Part shown: piece after piece, positions 47,400 to 56,477 of the stretch
Layout: the number at the start of each line of letters is the position of its first letter
How positions within the stretch are numbered: the first letter of the stretch is position 1
From: Paraburkholderia bryophila
Lineage (GTDB): Bacteria > Pseudomonadota > Gammaproteobacteria > Burkholderiales > Burkholderiaceae
Assembly: GCF_003269035.1 (NCBI RefSeq)
Contig: NZ_QLTK01000002.1
Span: forward strand, 124,001 to 188,000
DNA: 64,000 nt
Direction of reading: 5' to 3'
Made by a program: the position numbers and the translations under genes
The notes under the pieces: generated by a model
What the model was told of the DNA's origin: nothing
Databases searched by the model: none
The model's input: only the letters and a program-made list of their open reading frames with translations

Positions 47400-47822
47400 C
47401 GAAGAGGCGGAAGCAGTAGCGAAAACCGGGGAGGACAAGAAGCGCGAACGCGGCGCGACCCGGTGCAGGCGGCGTGCGAGAGAAGACAGAAAAGCGTGCG
47501 TCATGGACGGGCGAAAAAGCAGGAGGTCAGGGCGTGGAGACGCGGCAATCCGGGAATGCGTCGACGCAGCGCATAGCGTGTCCGTTCCGATCGTGTTGCC
47601 ACTCTGTAAGAGGCGAAAGCATCGAAAGGCCCCACGCGTTTGCGAACGATCGACGCGTTCCGCATACACGGCGCGTTGCGCGCGCCATCCGGCGCCGCGC
47701 GACGCAAAGCGCCCATTGTAGAGACATGCCGTGAGGCTGCGGTGAAAAAAGCGTCAACGGGCGTGCGCGGCGATGGCGGGCGCTAGAATGCGGCATCGAT
47801 CAACGTTTCGGAACGGATAACC
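47400..47822. promoter_or_regulatory. Divergent region between dacB and the response regulator
   Basis: No supported gene apart from a possible longer N-terminus of dacB. TAGAAT at 47784-47789 is a possible -10 for the two-component genes, without a clear -35. No CTTAA half-sites were found here, unlike the region before the Do protease. Confidence 0.4.
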
Positions 47823-48485
47823 ATGCGCATCTTGCTAGTCGAAGACGACCGGATGATCGCCGAAGGCGTGCGCAAGGCGCTGCGCGGCGAAGGCTTCGCG
47901 GTCGACTGGGTGGAAGACGGCGAAGCGGCGCTCAGCGCGGCGGGCTCGCAACCTTACGATCTGCTGCTGCTCGATCTCGGCCTGCCCAAACGCGACGGTC
48001 TCGACGTGTTACGCACACTGCGCGCGCGCGGTCATGCGCTGCCGGTGCTGATCGTCACCGCGCGCGACGCGGTGGCCGATCGCGTCAAAGGCCTCGACGC
48101 CGGCGCCGACGATTACCTTGTCAAACCGTTCGATCTCGACGAACTCGGCGCCCGCATGCGCGCGCTGATCCGCCGTCAATCGGGCCGCAGCGATTCGACG
48201 ATTCGCCATGGCAATCTGACGCTCGATCCCGCCTCGCATCAGGTCACGCTCGACGGCTCGCCGGTCGCCTTGTCGGCGCGCGAATTCGCGCTGCTGGAAG
48301 CGTTGCTCGCGCGCCCCGGCGCGGTGCTGTCGAAGAGCCAGCTCGAGGAAAAAATGTACGGTTGGGGCGAAGAGATCGGCAGCAATACCGTCGAGGTCTA
48401 CATTCACGCACTGCGCAAGAAGCTCGGCGCGGAATTGATTCGCAACGTACGCGGCCTCGGCTACATGATCGCGAAGGACGCCTGA
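47823..48485 (+). CDS. OmpR-family response regulator (QseB/PmrA-like)
   Basis: A 220-residue DNA-binding response regulator with receiver (E7, D8, D9, phosphoacceptor Asp51 in LLLDLGLPKRDG, Lys in VKPF) and winged-helix domain ending GLGYMIAKDA. Sequence style is closest to QseB/PmrA. Its kinase follows 4 bp later. PmrA/QseB-type CTTAA repeats stand before the Do protease downstream, making that gene a likely target. Confidence 0.94.
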   Translation: MRILLVEDDRMIAEGVRKALRGEGFAVDWVEDGEAALSAAGSQPYDLLLLDLGLPKRDGLDVLRTLRARGHALPVLIVTARDAVADRVKGLDAGADDYLVKPFDLDELGARMRALIRRQSGRSDSTIRHGNLTLDPASHQVTLDGSPVALSAREFALLEALLARPGAVLSKSQLEEKMYGWGEEIGSNTVEVYIHALRKKLGAELIRNVRGLGYMIAKDA

Positions 48486-48489
48486 GCCG

Positions 48490-49791
48490 ATGCGTTCGAT
48501 TCGTCGTCAATTGCTCATTTGGCTGCTGGCGCTGGTGTTGCTCGGCGTCGGCATTGCGGGGTGGTTGATTTACCGCCAGGCACTGGCGGAAGCCAACGAA
48601 CTGTTCGATTACCAGTTAGAGCAGATTGCCGCGGCGTTGCCGTCGGAACCGTTCTCGCAAGTGCTCGGTTCGCGCGATACCGGCGACGAAGGCATCGTGC
48701 TGCAGATCTGGAACCGCAACGGCGTGCTGATGTACTACTCGCGGCCGCGCGCACCGCTCGCGCCGCGCGCCGAGCTGGGTTTTTCGACCGAGCACACCGA
48801 GCGTGGCGACTGGCGCGTGTATGGCGCGATCGTCGGCGATAACGTCGTGCAACTGGCGCAGCCGGTGTCGGTGCGCAACCGTCTCGCGGCGAGTGTCGCG
48901 CTGCGCACGCTGTGGCCGCTGATCGTGCTGCTGCCGTTGATGGGCGTGGCGGTGTGGGTGATCGTCGGGCGCGGCCTGAAGCCGTTGCGGCGGGTGACCA
49001 GCGCGCTCGACACGCGCCATCCCGAAGCGCTCGATCCGTTGCCCGATCAGCGTCTGCCGCTCGAAGTGCAACCGCTCGTGCGGGCGCTGAACGGCCTGCT
49101 CGAGCGGCTCGCCACCGCGCTCGACATTCAGAAAGCGTTCGTTGCCGATGCCGCGCATGAGTTGCGCACGCCGCTCGCCGCGGTGCAGATTCAGGCGCAA
49201 CTGGTGGCGCGCGCGAAAGACGACGCGTCCCGTAGTGAAGCGCTGACCGATCTGCAGGCGGGTGTGACGCGTGCCACGCGTCTTGCCGAACAACTGCTCG
49301 CGCTCGCGCGTTCCGAACCGGACGGCCTCGCCGCCACCGACGCAATCGATCTGCGCGCGTTGCTGCAGGACTGCGTGATGAAGTACCTGCCGCTCGCGCA
49401 GAATCGCGGCGTCGATCTCGGCATCGACGCGAGCGAAGCCGCCACGGTAATCGGCGACGCCGACGCGTTGCGCGTGATGTTCAACAACCTCGTGGACAAC
49501 GCAACCAAATACACGCCGCGCGGCGGCCGGGTGGACGTCAGTCTGCATGTCGAAGACGGACACCCCATCGTGCGCATCGCCGACAGCGGTCCGGGCATCG
49601 AGCCGGCCGAACGGGATCGCGTGTTCGACCGTTTCTATCGCGCGGGCGCCAGTGCGAATCGCGCGCGCACCGATGTCGCGGGCAGCGGCCTGGGGCTGGC
49701 GATCGTGCGCAGGATCGCGACGCAACACCATGCGGCCGTGTCGCTCGACGAGTCGCCCGCGGGTGGCTTGCAGGTCAACGTGCGCTTCTGA
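48490..49791 (+). CDS. Sensor histidine kinase (QseC/PmrB-like)
   Basis: A 433-residue kinase with TM1 (about 8-28), a periplasmic segment of about 110 residues, TM2 (about 139-160), HAMP, phosphoacceptor His223 (ADAAHELRTPLAA) and an ATPase domain (NLVDNATKYTPRGG, DSGPGIEP, GSGLGLAIV). It pairs with the response regulator before it. The signal is unknown; QseC/PmrB relatives sense metals, pH or cationic peptides. Confidence 0.94.
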   Translation: MRSIRRQLLIWLLALVLLGVGIAGWLIYRQALAEANELFDYQLEQIAAALPSEPFSQVLGSRDTGDEGIVLQIWNRNGVLMYYSRPRAPLAPRAELGFSTEHTERGDWRVYGAIVGDNVVQLAQPVSVRNRLAASVALRTLWPLIVLLPLMGVAVWVIVGRGLKPLRRVTSALDTRHPEALDPLPDQRLPLEVQPLVRALNGLLERLATALDIQKAFVADAAHELRTPLAAVQIQAQLVARAKDDASRSEALTDLQAGVTRATRLAEQLLALARSEPDGLAATDAIDLRALLQDCVMKYLPLAQNRGVDLGIDASEAATVIGDADALRVMFNNLVDNATKYTPRGGRVDVSLHVEDGHPIVRIADSGPGIEPAERDRVFDRFYRAGASANRARTDVAGSGLGLAIVRRIATQHHAAVSLDESPAGGLQVNVRF

Positions 49792-49821
49792 GGAAGTCGA
49801 GGCTTTCCGTTCGTAAAGTGG

Positions 49822-49902
49822 CTTAAATCCGGCTTGAACGGGACTTAAAGCGGCCCTGACGATAGGCTTGGAGCGATCTGGCGCTGCTTAAGACTCTTTT
49901 AA
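49822..49902 (+). promoter_or_regulatory. PmrA/QseB-type direct repeats upstream of the Do protease
   Basis: First cluster: CTTAA (49822-26), CTTGA (49833-37), CTTAA (49844-48), CCTGA (49855-59), each 11 bp apart. Second cluster: CTTAA (49887-91) and TTTAA (49898-902), also 11 bp apart. This is the CTTAA-N6-CTTAA pattern bound by PmrA/QseB-type regulators. It lies between the kinase and the protease gene. Confidence 0.65.
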
Positions 49903-49962
49903 GCGATGCCCCGTACGCTTCGAGTCATCCAGTAGCCTCTTTCTCCCAGTCAGGAGTACACG

Positions 49963-51483
49963 ATGAACGCGAAAACCTTGTCCCGCAGCGCTGTTGCAGT
50001 AGCTGTCGCCCTGGCGCTGTCCGCCGGCTATGTGGCGGGGCATCGCGACGTGCCCGCGCCGCAGGTGATCACGCCGGCGCAAGCCGCCATGATGCCCGCC
50101 GAAGCCGCAGCCAAAACCGGCATTCCCGATTTCTCGGGGCTGGTCGAAACCTACGGCCCGGCCGTCGTCAACATCAGCGCGAAGCACGTGGTCAAGCAGA
50201 CCGCGCTGCGCAGTCAGGGCAACGGCGGTAACGCCGGCGGCAATCAGTTGCCGATCGATCCGAGCGATCCGTTCTACCAGTTCTACAAGCACTTCTTCGG
50301 CGGTATGCCGGGCATGCAAGGCGGCGACGGCGGCGGCGATGCGGCCGATCAGCCGAGCGCGAGCCTGGGCTCCGGCTTTATCGTCAGCAGCGACGGTTAC
50401 ATCCTGACCAATGCGCACGTGGTGGACGGCGCCAACGTCGTCACCGTGAAGCTGACCGACAAGCGCGAATTCAAGGCCAAGGTGATCGGCGCCGACAAGC
50501 AGTCCGACGTCGCCGTGCTGAAGATCGACGCGAGCAATCTGCCGACCGTGAAGATCGGCGATCCGCGTCAGAGCAAGGTCGGCCAGTGGGTGGTCGCAAT
50601 CGGCTCGCCGTACGGTTTCGACAACACCGTGACCTCGGGCATCATCAGCGCGAAGTCGCGTTCGCTGCCGAACGAGAATTACACGCCATTCATCCAGACC
50701 GACGTGCCGGTGAACCCGGGTAATTCGGGCGGCCCGCTGTTCAATCTGCAAGGCGAGGTGATCGGCATCAACTCGATGATTTACTCGCAGACCGGCGGCT
50801 TCCAGGGGCTGTCGTTCGCGATCCCGATCAACGAGGCGATCAAGGTCAAGGACGACATCGTCAAGACCGGTCATGTGAGCCGCGGCCGTCTCGGCGTCGC
50901 GGTGCAGGGCATGAACCAGACGCTGGCCAATTCGTTCGGCCTGCAGAAGCCGCAAGGCGCGCTGGTCAGCTCGGTCGATCCGGGTGGCCCCGCCGCGAAG
51001 GGCGGCTTGCAACCGGGCGACGTGATTCTGTCGGTGAACGGCGAGACGGTCGGCGACTCGACGGATCTGCCGGCGCAGGTCGCGGGGCTGACGCCGGGTA
51101 GCTCGGCTACCGTGCAAGTGTGGCGCGACAAGGCCACCAAAGATCTGAAGGTGACGATCGGTTCGTTGTCGGATGCGAAGGTCGCCTCCGACAAGGTGGA
51201 TCAGCCGACCCAGTTGCAAGGCCGTCTCGGCGTGGCGGTGCGGCCGCTGACGCCGGAAGAGAAGAGCGGCGCCTCGATTTCGCACGGTCTGCTGGTGCAG
51301 CAGTCGGGCGGGGCGGCGGAAAGCGCCGGCATCCAGCCGGGCGACGTGATTCTCGCGGTCAACGGCCGGCCGATCACCACCGTTGATCAGTTGAAGCAGA
51401 TCATCGCCGGCGCCGGCAATAGCATCGCGCTGCTGATCCAGCGCGACAACGCGCAGATCTTCGTGCCGGTGGATCTGGGTTGA
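49963..51483 (+). CDS. Do/DegP-type periplasmic serine protease with two PDZ domains
   Basis: A 506-residue envelope protease of the DegP/MucD group. N-terminal signal or anchor (about 9-26), then trypsin-like domain with catalytic His152 (TNAHVVDG), Asp182 (SDVAVL) and Ser255 (NPGNSGGP), and a Gly/Met-rich LA loop region (about 110-130). PDZ1 (about 290-380) and PDZ2 (about 405-500) follow. It degrades or refolds damaged periplasmic proteins. Its own promoter region carries CTTAA repeats, linking it to the two-component genes just upstream. CAGGAG precedes the ATG. Confidence 0.94.
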   Translation: MNAKTLSRSAVAVAVALALSAGYVAGHRDVPAPQVITPAQAAMMPAEAAAKTGIPDFSGLVETYGPAVVNISAKHVVKQTALRSQGNGGNAGGNQLPIDPSDPFYQFYKHFFGGMPGMQGGDGGGDAADQPSASLGSGFIVSSDGYILTNAHVVDGANVVTVKLTDKREFKAKVIGADKQSDVAVLKIDASNLPTVKIGDPRQSKVGQWVVAIGSPYGFDNTVTSGIISAKSRSLPNENYTPFIQTDVPVNPGNSGGPLFNLQGEVIGINSMIYSQTGGFQGLSFAIPINEAIKVKDDIVKTGHVSRGRLGVAVQGMNQTLANSFGLQKPQGALVSSVDPGGPAAKGGLQPGDVILSVNGETVGDSTDLPAQVAGLTPGSSATVQVWRDKATKDLKVTIGSLSDAKVASDKVDQPTQLQGRLGVAVRPLTPEEKSGASISHGLLVQQSGGAAESAGIQPGDVILAVNGRPITTVDQLKQIIAGAGNSIALLIQRDNAQIFVPVDLG

Positions 51484-51585
51484 TCGTCGAGCGGGCAGGG
51501 TTCGGTTGTGCCGGGTCCTGCCGGCTGATCTGCCGACGGACTGGCGGAGCGCCTGGCCGATTTGCCCGGGAATTGAAGTAACGCT

Positions 51586-51628
51586 TGCCGGTCCTTGCAC
51601 TTACTGCCTGCGAACCGGCATTTTTTTA
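51586..51628 (+). terminator. Terminator of the Do protease gene
   Basis: TGCCGGT (51586-51592) pairs with ACCGGCA (51614-51620) across a 21-base loop and is followed by seven T residues. The remaining 331-bp gap holds no gene; it probably also contains the promoter of the next gene. Confidence 0.6.
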
Positions 51629-51814
51629 TCCGCTTTCTATTGCTGTTTTCGATCGAGCGATACCGAAGCAAGGTGCTGTGCGCCGTGCAGCGCGGCGCAA
51701 CAGCGGTTTTCAGACGACGCGATCTGCCTCGTGGCACGCAGGTTGCGTCTGCCTTGATCCGGGCCGTCGAGTGACGGTGCCGGAAGGGATACGACTTCAA
51801 CAAGGAGCGAACCG

Positions 51815-52312
51815 ATGAAAACCCAACGCAAGCAGCGAAGGATCGTAGCCGCCGCGCTATGCGCAGCGCTCACGCTCGGTCTGGCGGGCGGCGCGTATGC
51901 ACAGCAGTCGAACGGCACCACCGGCGGCACGACCGCCGACGATAGCAGCGCGGGCAATGCCAACGGCGGGGGCATGCCGCAAATCCAGCACAAGGGCGAC
52001 GTCGCGTTCGTGTCGGGCGGCGTCGGCCAGGACGAATCGAAGGCGCTGCAACATGCGCAAGGCCAGTGGCCGTTGTCGTTGCGCTTCACGGGCCCCGGCT
52101 CCGACTTTCTCGCGGATGTCCACGTGCGAGTGGTCGACGCCCATGACGGCGAGGTGCTGAGCGCCACGTCGCGCGGACCGTACATGCTGGTCAAGCTGCG
52201 CCCCGGCCGCTATACGGTGCATGCGCAGTACAAGGATCGCGACCAGAGCAAGACCGTGACGATCCCGGCCAAGGGCTCCGCCAAGGCGGATTTCTACTGG
52301 ACGACGCAGTGA
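51815..52312 (+). CDS. Secreted carboxypeptidase-regulatory-like protein
   Basis: A 165-residue periplasmic protein with signal peptide (ending GGAYAQQ), a Gly/Ser/Thr-rich linker and a beta-sandwich-like C-terminus (LADVHVRVVDAHDGEVLSATSRGPYMLVKLRPGRYTVHAQYKD) typical of carboxypeptidase-regulatory domains. Function unknown. AAGGAG precedes the ATG; a terminator follows. It may serve in envelope stress together with the neighbouring protease, which is only inference. Confidence 0.75.
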   Translation: MKTQRKQRRIVAAALCAALTLGLAGGAYAQQSNGTTGGTTADDSSAGNANGGGMPQIQHKGDVAFVSGGVGQDESKALQHAQGQWPLSLRFTGPGSDFLADVHVRVVDAHDGEVLSATSRGPYMLVKLRPGRYTVHAQYKDRDQSKTVTIPAKGSAKADFYWTTQ

Positions 52313-52390
52313 CCGTGTAATTGGGCCGAGCGGCTTCTGTTGCGCGCGTCAGGAAGCGCGCACACTTGCCGGGAGTTTGGCCGATAATGA

Positions 52391-52417
52391 AGCCACGGGC
52401 GCCCCCCGTGGCTTTTC
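52391..52417 (+). terminator. Terminator after the secreted protein gene
   Basis: AGCCACGGG (52391-52399) with CCCGTGGCT (52405-52413), short loop, then TTTT. Confidence 0.8.
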
Positions 52418-52504
52418 AGTTTGTACGACCCGTTTGTACCAGCCGTTTGTGCGACGCGTTTGTAGACCCGTTCGCACGATCGCACCTCATCACGGAGCCG
52501 GGAC

Positions 52505-52897
52505 ATGAGCGATGCCTTGACACCTCACGGAAGCCCAGGCACGGGCGCGGGCGGACACACCATCTCGATCGTCGGCAATAGCCACCGGGTGAGGATGATT
52601 CACGGCGGCGTCACCATGGCCGATACCCAGGCCGGTCTCACGCTCTCGGAAACCGGTCTGCCGGACGTGTTCTATTTCCCGCGCGCGGACGTGAACATGG
52701 CCCGCCTCGAACGCTCCACGCATACTTCGCACTGCCCGTTCAAGGGCGACGCGTCATACTTCCATCTACGCACTGAAGATGGCCTGATCGAGAACGCCGT
52801 CTGGAGCTACGAAACGCCGCTCGAGCCGGCGCAACAGATCAAAGGGTATCTCGCGTTCTACGCATCGCGTGTCGATCGGATCGATCAGACTTCCTGA
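52505..52897 (+). CDS. DUF427 domain protein
   Basis: A 130-residue protein with the DUF427 fold: HTISIVGNSHRVRMIHGGVTMADT...FPRADVNMARLERSTHTSHCPFKGDASYFHL. The conserved Arg, His and Cys/Lys residues are present (TSHCPFKG). The biochemical role is unknown. The 20 N-terminal residues are variable. It precedes an SRPBCC-type gene by 33 bp. Confidence 0.85.
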   Translation: MSDALTPHGSPGTGAGGHTISIVGNSHRVRMIHGGVTMADTQAGLTLSETGLPDVFYFPRADVNMARLERSTHTSHCPFKGDASYFHLRTEDGLIENAVWSYETPLEPAQQIKGYLAFYASRVDRIDQTS

Positions 52898-52930
52898 TCC
52901 GACCGCACGCGTTTATCCGGGGAGGCTGCA

Positions 52931-53677
52931 ATGGAATTGAACGACGCGTTGAGAATTCCGCTTGGCGCCTCCGACGTCTGGGAAGCGTTGCAAGACCTCG
53001 CGCTGTTGCGCGCCAGCCTGGACAACTGCGAGTCGTTCACGCGTCTCGCTCACGGCGAATATGAGCTGGTGCTGACGGTGCCGCTCGGGCCGTTGCGCGC
53101 GCGTTACGAAGCGCGTGCCCACGTAGCGGGGCAGGATTCCGGACCGGCCGACGCGCAGCGCCGCACTATCAACTTCAAGGCCCGCGCCGAAGGGATCGGC
53201 GCGTTGCGCGGGCAGATCGAGGTGCGTCTGCGGGCGGACGAAAGCCCGCTCGGCGCGGGCAAACAGCGCGGCACACGGATCGATTACACGATCTGGGCGA
53301 CTTCGTCCGGACCGCTCGCCGAACTGCCGACACGCCAGCTCGAAAACGCGCTGCATCAGCTGGCGGATGATTTCTTCGCCGAATTCGACGCGGTGGTGCG
53401 GGCGAAATACGGTGAAGGTCCGAATCGCGCGCGGGGTTCGGCGGCGCGTCGTCAGCATGTGTTTCTACGGCCGATCAACCTTGGCGGCATCGCGCGGCGC
53501 GCGCGCGCGGATCACAACGAGCTGACCGGGCGCGCGGCGAGTGCGTCGCATGGCGCATCGCACGGGGTGTCGCGGCACGAGTCCAGTCCGCATGCGCTGC
53601 CTTACTGGGCATGGGCGGCGATGATCTTTCTGGTCGCCTTGTTGCTGTATGTCGCGCGCTGGATTAGCGAGCGCTGA
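52931..53677 (+). CDS. SRPBCC-fold protein resembling CoxG, with C-terminal membrane helix
   Basis: A 248-residue protein. Residues 1-155 match the CO dehydrogenase subunit G (CoxG)/SRPBCC pattern (MELNDALRIPLGASDVWEALQDLALLRASLDNCESFTRLAHGEYELVLTVPLGPLRARY...). Residues 155-220 are basic and low-complexity, and a hydrophobic helix near 226-243 (WAWAAMIFLVALLLYVARWI) anchors the end. No CO dehydrogenase genes are in the window. GGAGG precedes the ATG. Function unknown. Confidence 0.8.
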   Translation: MELNDALRIPLGASDVWEALQDLALLRASLDNCESFTRLAHGEYELVLTVPLGPLRARYEARAHVAGQDSGPADAQRRTINFKARAEGIGALRGQIEVRLRADESPLGAGKQRGTRIDYTIWATSSGPLAELPTRQLENALHQLADDFFAEFDAVVRAKYGEGPNRARGSAARRQHVFLRPINLGGIARRARADHNELTGRAASASHGASHGVSRHESSPHALPYWAWAAMIFLVALLLYVARWISER

Positions 53678-53773
53678 GAGCTGGATTGTCGCGTCGATGC
53701 GACTACGAAATCCTGGCGACCGACTACGAAACGCCGTTGGCGGCATAGGCTTCCGCACGCCGCCTTCCCGCCT

Positions 53774-54778
53774 TCACGTTCCCCGAAACTCCCGCCGCCA
53801 GGCGGAAGGCGACGTGCAAAACGCTTCCGCGAAATGCTGTCGTAACGACGCAGTGGAACCGAACCCCGCGATCGCCGCGATCGCTTCCACCGATTCATCG
53901 CTGCTTTCCAGCAGTTGCTGCGCGCGCGCGAGCCGCTGCGCCAGCAGCCACGCGCCGACGGTCGTACCGGTGGCGAGGCGGAAGCGTCGCGTGAAGGTGC
54001 GGCGGCTCATCAATGCGCGCGCGGCCAGCGTGTCGAGCGTGTGCGGTACGTCCAGATTGCCGCTCACCCAGTCGAGCAGGCCGGACAGCCGGTCGCCGCG
54101 CAGGTTCGGCGGAATCGGCTGCTGGACGTATTGCGCCTGACCGCCCTGCCGATGCGGCGATACCACCAGCCGGCGCGCCACATAGTTGGCGACTTCCGCG
54201 CCGCACATCTTGCGCAGCACGTGCAGACAGCAGTCGAGTCCGGCAGCCGTGCCGGCGGAAGTGAGCACGTTGCCGTCGTCGACGTAGAGCACGTCGGGAT
54301 CGAGCCGCACGCGCGGGTAACGGCGCGCGAAGTCGTCGGCGCAGGCCCAGTGGGTGGAGGCCGGCCGGCCGTCGAGAATCCCGGCGGCCGCCAGCACGAA
54401 TGCGCCCAGACAGAGCCCGACCAGTTGCGTGCCGCGTGCGTGCGCCGCGCGCAACGCGGCGAGCAGTTCGGCGGGCGGTGTCTCGTCCGGATCGCGCCAG
54501 CTTGGGACGATGATCGTGTCGGCGTCGGCAAGCGCTTCGAGTCCATGCGTGACGGCGATCGAGAAACCGGCGGTCGTGGTGAGCGGACCGGTTTCGGCGG
54601 CGCAGACGCGAAAGTCGAAATCGGGCAGGCCGCCGTCGCTGCGATCTTCGCCGAATACCACACAGGGGACGGCCAGGTGAAACGGGCTGATGCGGTCGAA
54701 CGCAACGACGGCGACGACGTGGCGGGGTGGGACGGGCGGGGCCGAAGCCGAACCGGACGCGAGCACGGAGACTGCCAT
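53774..54778 (-). CDS. GlxA-family transcriptional regulator (AraC type with DJ-1/PfpI domain)
   Basis: A 334-residue regulator. N-terminal DJ-1/PfpI-like domain (VAVVAFDRISPFHLAVPCVVFGED...VGLCLGAFVLAAAGILDGRPASTHW, nucleophile-elbow Cys in GLCLG), then an AraC-type DNA-binding domain with two helix-turn-helix motifs (LAARALMSRRTFTRRFRLATG and IAAIAGFGSTASLRQHF). It is divergent from a cysteine hydrolase gene, the likely target. The start at 54778 gives the usual length. Confidence 0.92.
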   Translation of the reverse strand: MAVSVLASGSASAPPVPPRHVVAVVAFDRISPFHLAVPCVVFGEDRSDGGLPDFDFRVCAAETGPLTTTAGFSIAVTHGLEALADADTIIVPSWRDPDETPPAELLAALRAAHARGTQLVGLCLGAFVLAAAGILDGRPASTHWACADDFARRYPRVRLDPDVLYVDDGNVLTSAGTAAGLDCCLHVLRKMCGAEVANYVARRLVVSPHRQGGQAQYVQQPIPPNLRGDRLSGLLDWVSGNLDVPHTLDTLAARALMSRRTFTRRFRLATGTTVGAWLLAQRLARAQQLLESSDESVEAIAAIAGFGSTASLRQHFAEAFCTSPSAWRREFRGT

Positions 54779-54964
54779 CGATCACCTCGACAATTCAACA
54801 ATGGCCCGATTCTATCGATTTGTGTCATTCGGGTCACTGTCAGGGAACCGGCCGCCGGCCAACAATGCTGTCATCGCGGCCACGCATGAAGCGCCGCCCG
54901 TCCGGGCGGGCGCCAGCGACGCGACGCATCGAATCATCGAACCCTTTCCGACAGGAGTCTGACC

Positions 54965-55597
54965 ATGACCACACCGCGCCGTGCGCTGATCGTTATCGAC
55001 GTGCAGAACGAATACGTGAGCGGCGATCTGCCGATCGAATATCCGGACGTGCAGACATCGCTCGCCAACGTCGGCCGCGCGATGGATGCCGCGCATGCCG
55101 CCGACATCCCGGTCGTGGTCGTCCAGCACCTTTCGGCGGCGACCTCGCCGCTGTTCGCGCGCGGCAGCGCCGGCGCGGAATTGCATCCGGTGGTGGCCTC
55201 GCGGGCGCGCGCTCACCTCGTGGAAAAGTCGCTGGCCAGCGCGTTCACCGGGACCGATCTCGCCGACTGGCTGGCCGCGCGGCAGATCGATACGCTGACC
55301 ATCGTCGGTTACATGACGCACAACTGCGATGCGTCGACCATCAACCATGCGGTCCACGCCGGCCTGGCCGTCGAATTTCTGGAAGACGCGACGGGTTCGG
55401 TGCCGTACGAAAACAGTGCGGGTTTTGCCAGCGCGAAAGACATTCACCACGCGTTCAGCGTGGTGTTGCAATCCACCTTCGCGGCAGTGGCGAGCACGGA
55501 CGCGTGGCTCGCGGCAGTGAAGAACGGCACGCTGCTTCAGAAAGGCGATATCTATTCGTCGAACCAGAAGGCGCGGGCACGCCGGAACGCCGCGTAA
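54965..55597 (+). CDS. Isochorismatase-like cysteine hydrolase
   Basis: A 210-residue hydrolase of the isochorismatase-like superfamily. The catalytic triad is visible as Asp17 region (ALIVIDVQNEYVSGDLP), Lys in HLVEKSLASAFTGT, and Cys in GYMTHNCDASTINHAV with the preceding cis-peptide-like MTH. Relatives act on amides such as nicotinamide or peroxyureidoacrylate. Substrate unknown. CAGGAG precedes the ATG. Divergent from a GlxA regulator. Confidence 0.9.
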   Translation: MTTPRRALIVIDVQNEYVSGDLPIEYPDVQTSLANVGRAMDAAHAADIPVVVVQHLSAATSPLFARGSAGAELHPVVASRARAHLVEKSLASAFTGTDLADWLAARQIDTLTIVGYMTHNCDASTINHAVHAGLAVEFLEDATGSVPYENSAGFASAKDIHHAFSVVLQSTFAAVASTDAWLAAVKNGTLLQKGDIYSSNQKARARRNAA

Positions 55598-55610
55598 GCA
55601 CGAGGGCGTA

Positions 55611-55649
55611 AAAAAAGCGGCCGGGTTTGCTCACCCGTCCGCTTTTTTT
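55611..55649 (+). terminator. Terminator of the cysteine hydrolase gene
   Basis: AAAAAAGCGGCCGGGT (55611-55626) with ACCCGTCCGCTTTTTTT (55633-55649), one C/T mismatch, 6-base loop. The flanking A- and T-runs allow action from both strands. Confidence 0.88.
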
Positions 55650-55701
55650 GCGTGGCCCGATACGTTCTTCCTAGTTAACAAGCCGGCCTATCCGCCAAGC
55701 C

Positions 55702-56343
55702 TTACACCGGACTCTTCAACAACGCCGGACTCATCCGCAACGCGTCGAACATCCCATCCACCATGCGCTGCGCGTAAGCGCCGAAATCCGTGGCGTCGGG
55801 CAGGAACAGCATGTCGCGCAGCGACCCGCTGACGAACGCATGTACCATGGCCGCCGCCAGCCGCGTGTCGAGTTGCGCCGGCATTTGCCCTTTGGAGATC
55901 GCATTGCGCAGACCGCCTTCGATTTTCATCAGCCCCTCGCGCATGTTGGTCTGATAGCGGATCCGCACCGGGCCCATTTCCTCGACCAGCTCGCATTTCA
56001 GGAACAGGATGTCGAACACGCGACGGCGGTGCGGGTCGTTAGCGGTGTCGCGCAGGCAGACCACGCAGATTTCCATCAGACGTCCAAGCGGATCGGGCTC
56101 GTTCGGGTCCAGCGACGCGGCCTTGAGTTCGTCCAGCGGCAGCAGCACGCGGTCGAACATTTCGGTAAACAGATCGCTCTTATGCGCGAAGTGCCAGTAG
56201 ATCGCGCCGCGCGTGACGCCCGCCGCCTGCGCGATATCGGCCAGCGACGTGCGCGATACGCCTTTCTCGAAGAAGACCCGCTCGGCAGCGTCGAGAATGC
56301 TGGTGCGCGTCTCAAGCGCTTCTTCTTTAGTTCTTCGGACCAT
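55702..56343 (-). CDS. TetR/AcrR-family repressor of the divergent RND pump
   Basis: A 213-residue TetR repressor. DNA-binding domain: TRTSILDAAERVFFEKGVSRTSLADIAQAAGVTRGAIYWHFAHKSDLF, identical in style to AcrR/BpeR. The rest is the ligand-binding domain. Its gene is divergent from the efflux operon, with an AcrR-like operator between them. The start at 56343 removes a 21-residue non-conserved extension. Confidence 0.92.
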   Translation of the reverse strand: MVRRTKEEALETRTSILDAAERVFFEKGVSRTSLADIAQAAGVTRGAIYWHFAHKSDLFTEMFDRVLLPLDELKAASLDPNEPDPLGRLMEICVVCLRDTANDPHRRRVFDILFLKCELVEEMGPVRIRYQTNMREGLMKIEGGLRNAISKGQMPAQLDTRLAAAMVHAFVSGSLRDMLFLPDATDFGAYAQRMVDGMFDALRMSPALLKSPV

Positions 56344-56477
56344 ATTCGTGTGACTTACCGTGATTGTGGGGTTTTCCCGAGCACTTTTAAGTCCGCGGGA
56401 TGACAATCTGTCTGCAGTTAAGCGAATTGCGAAGCGTTCCTGCAGGCCCCCGCCCGCAAGAGAAGTAAACGCACTTA

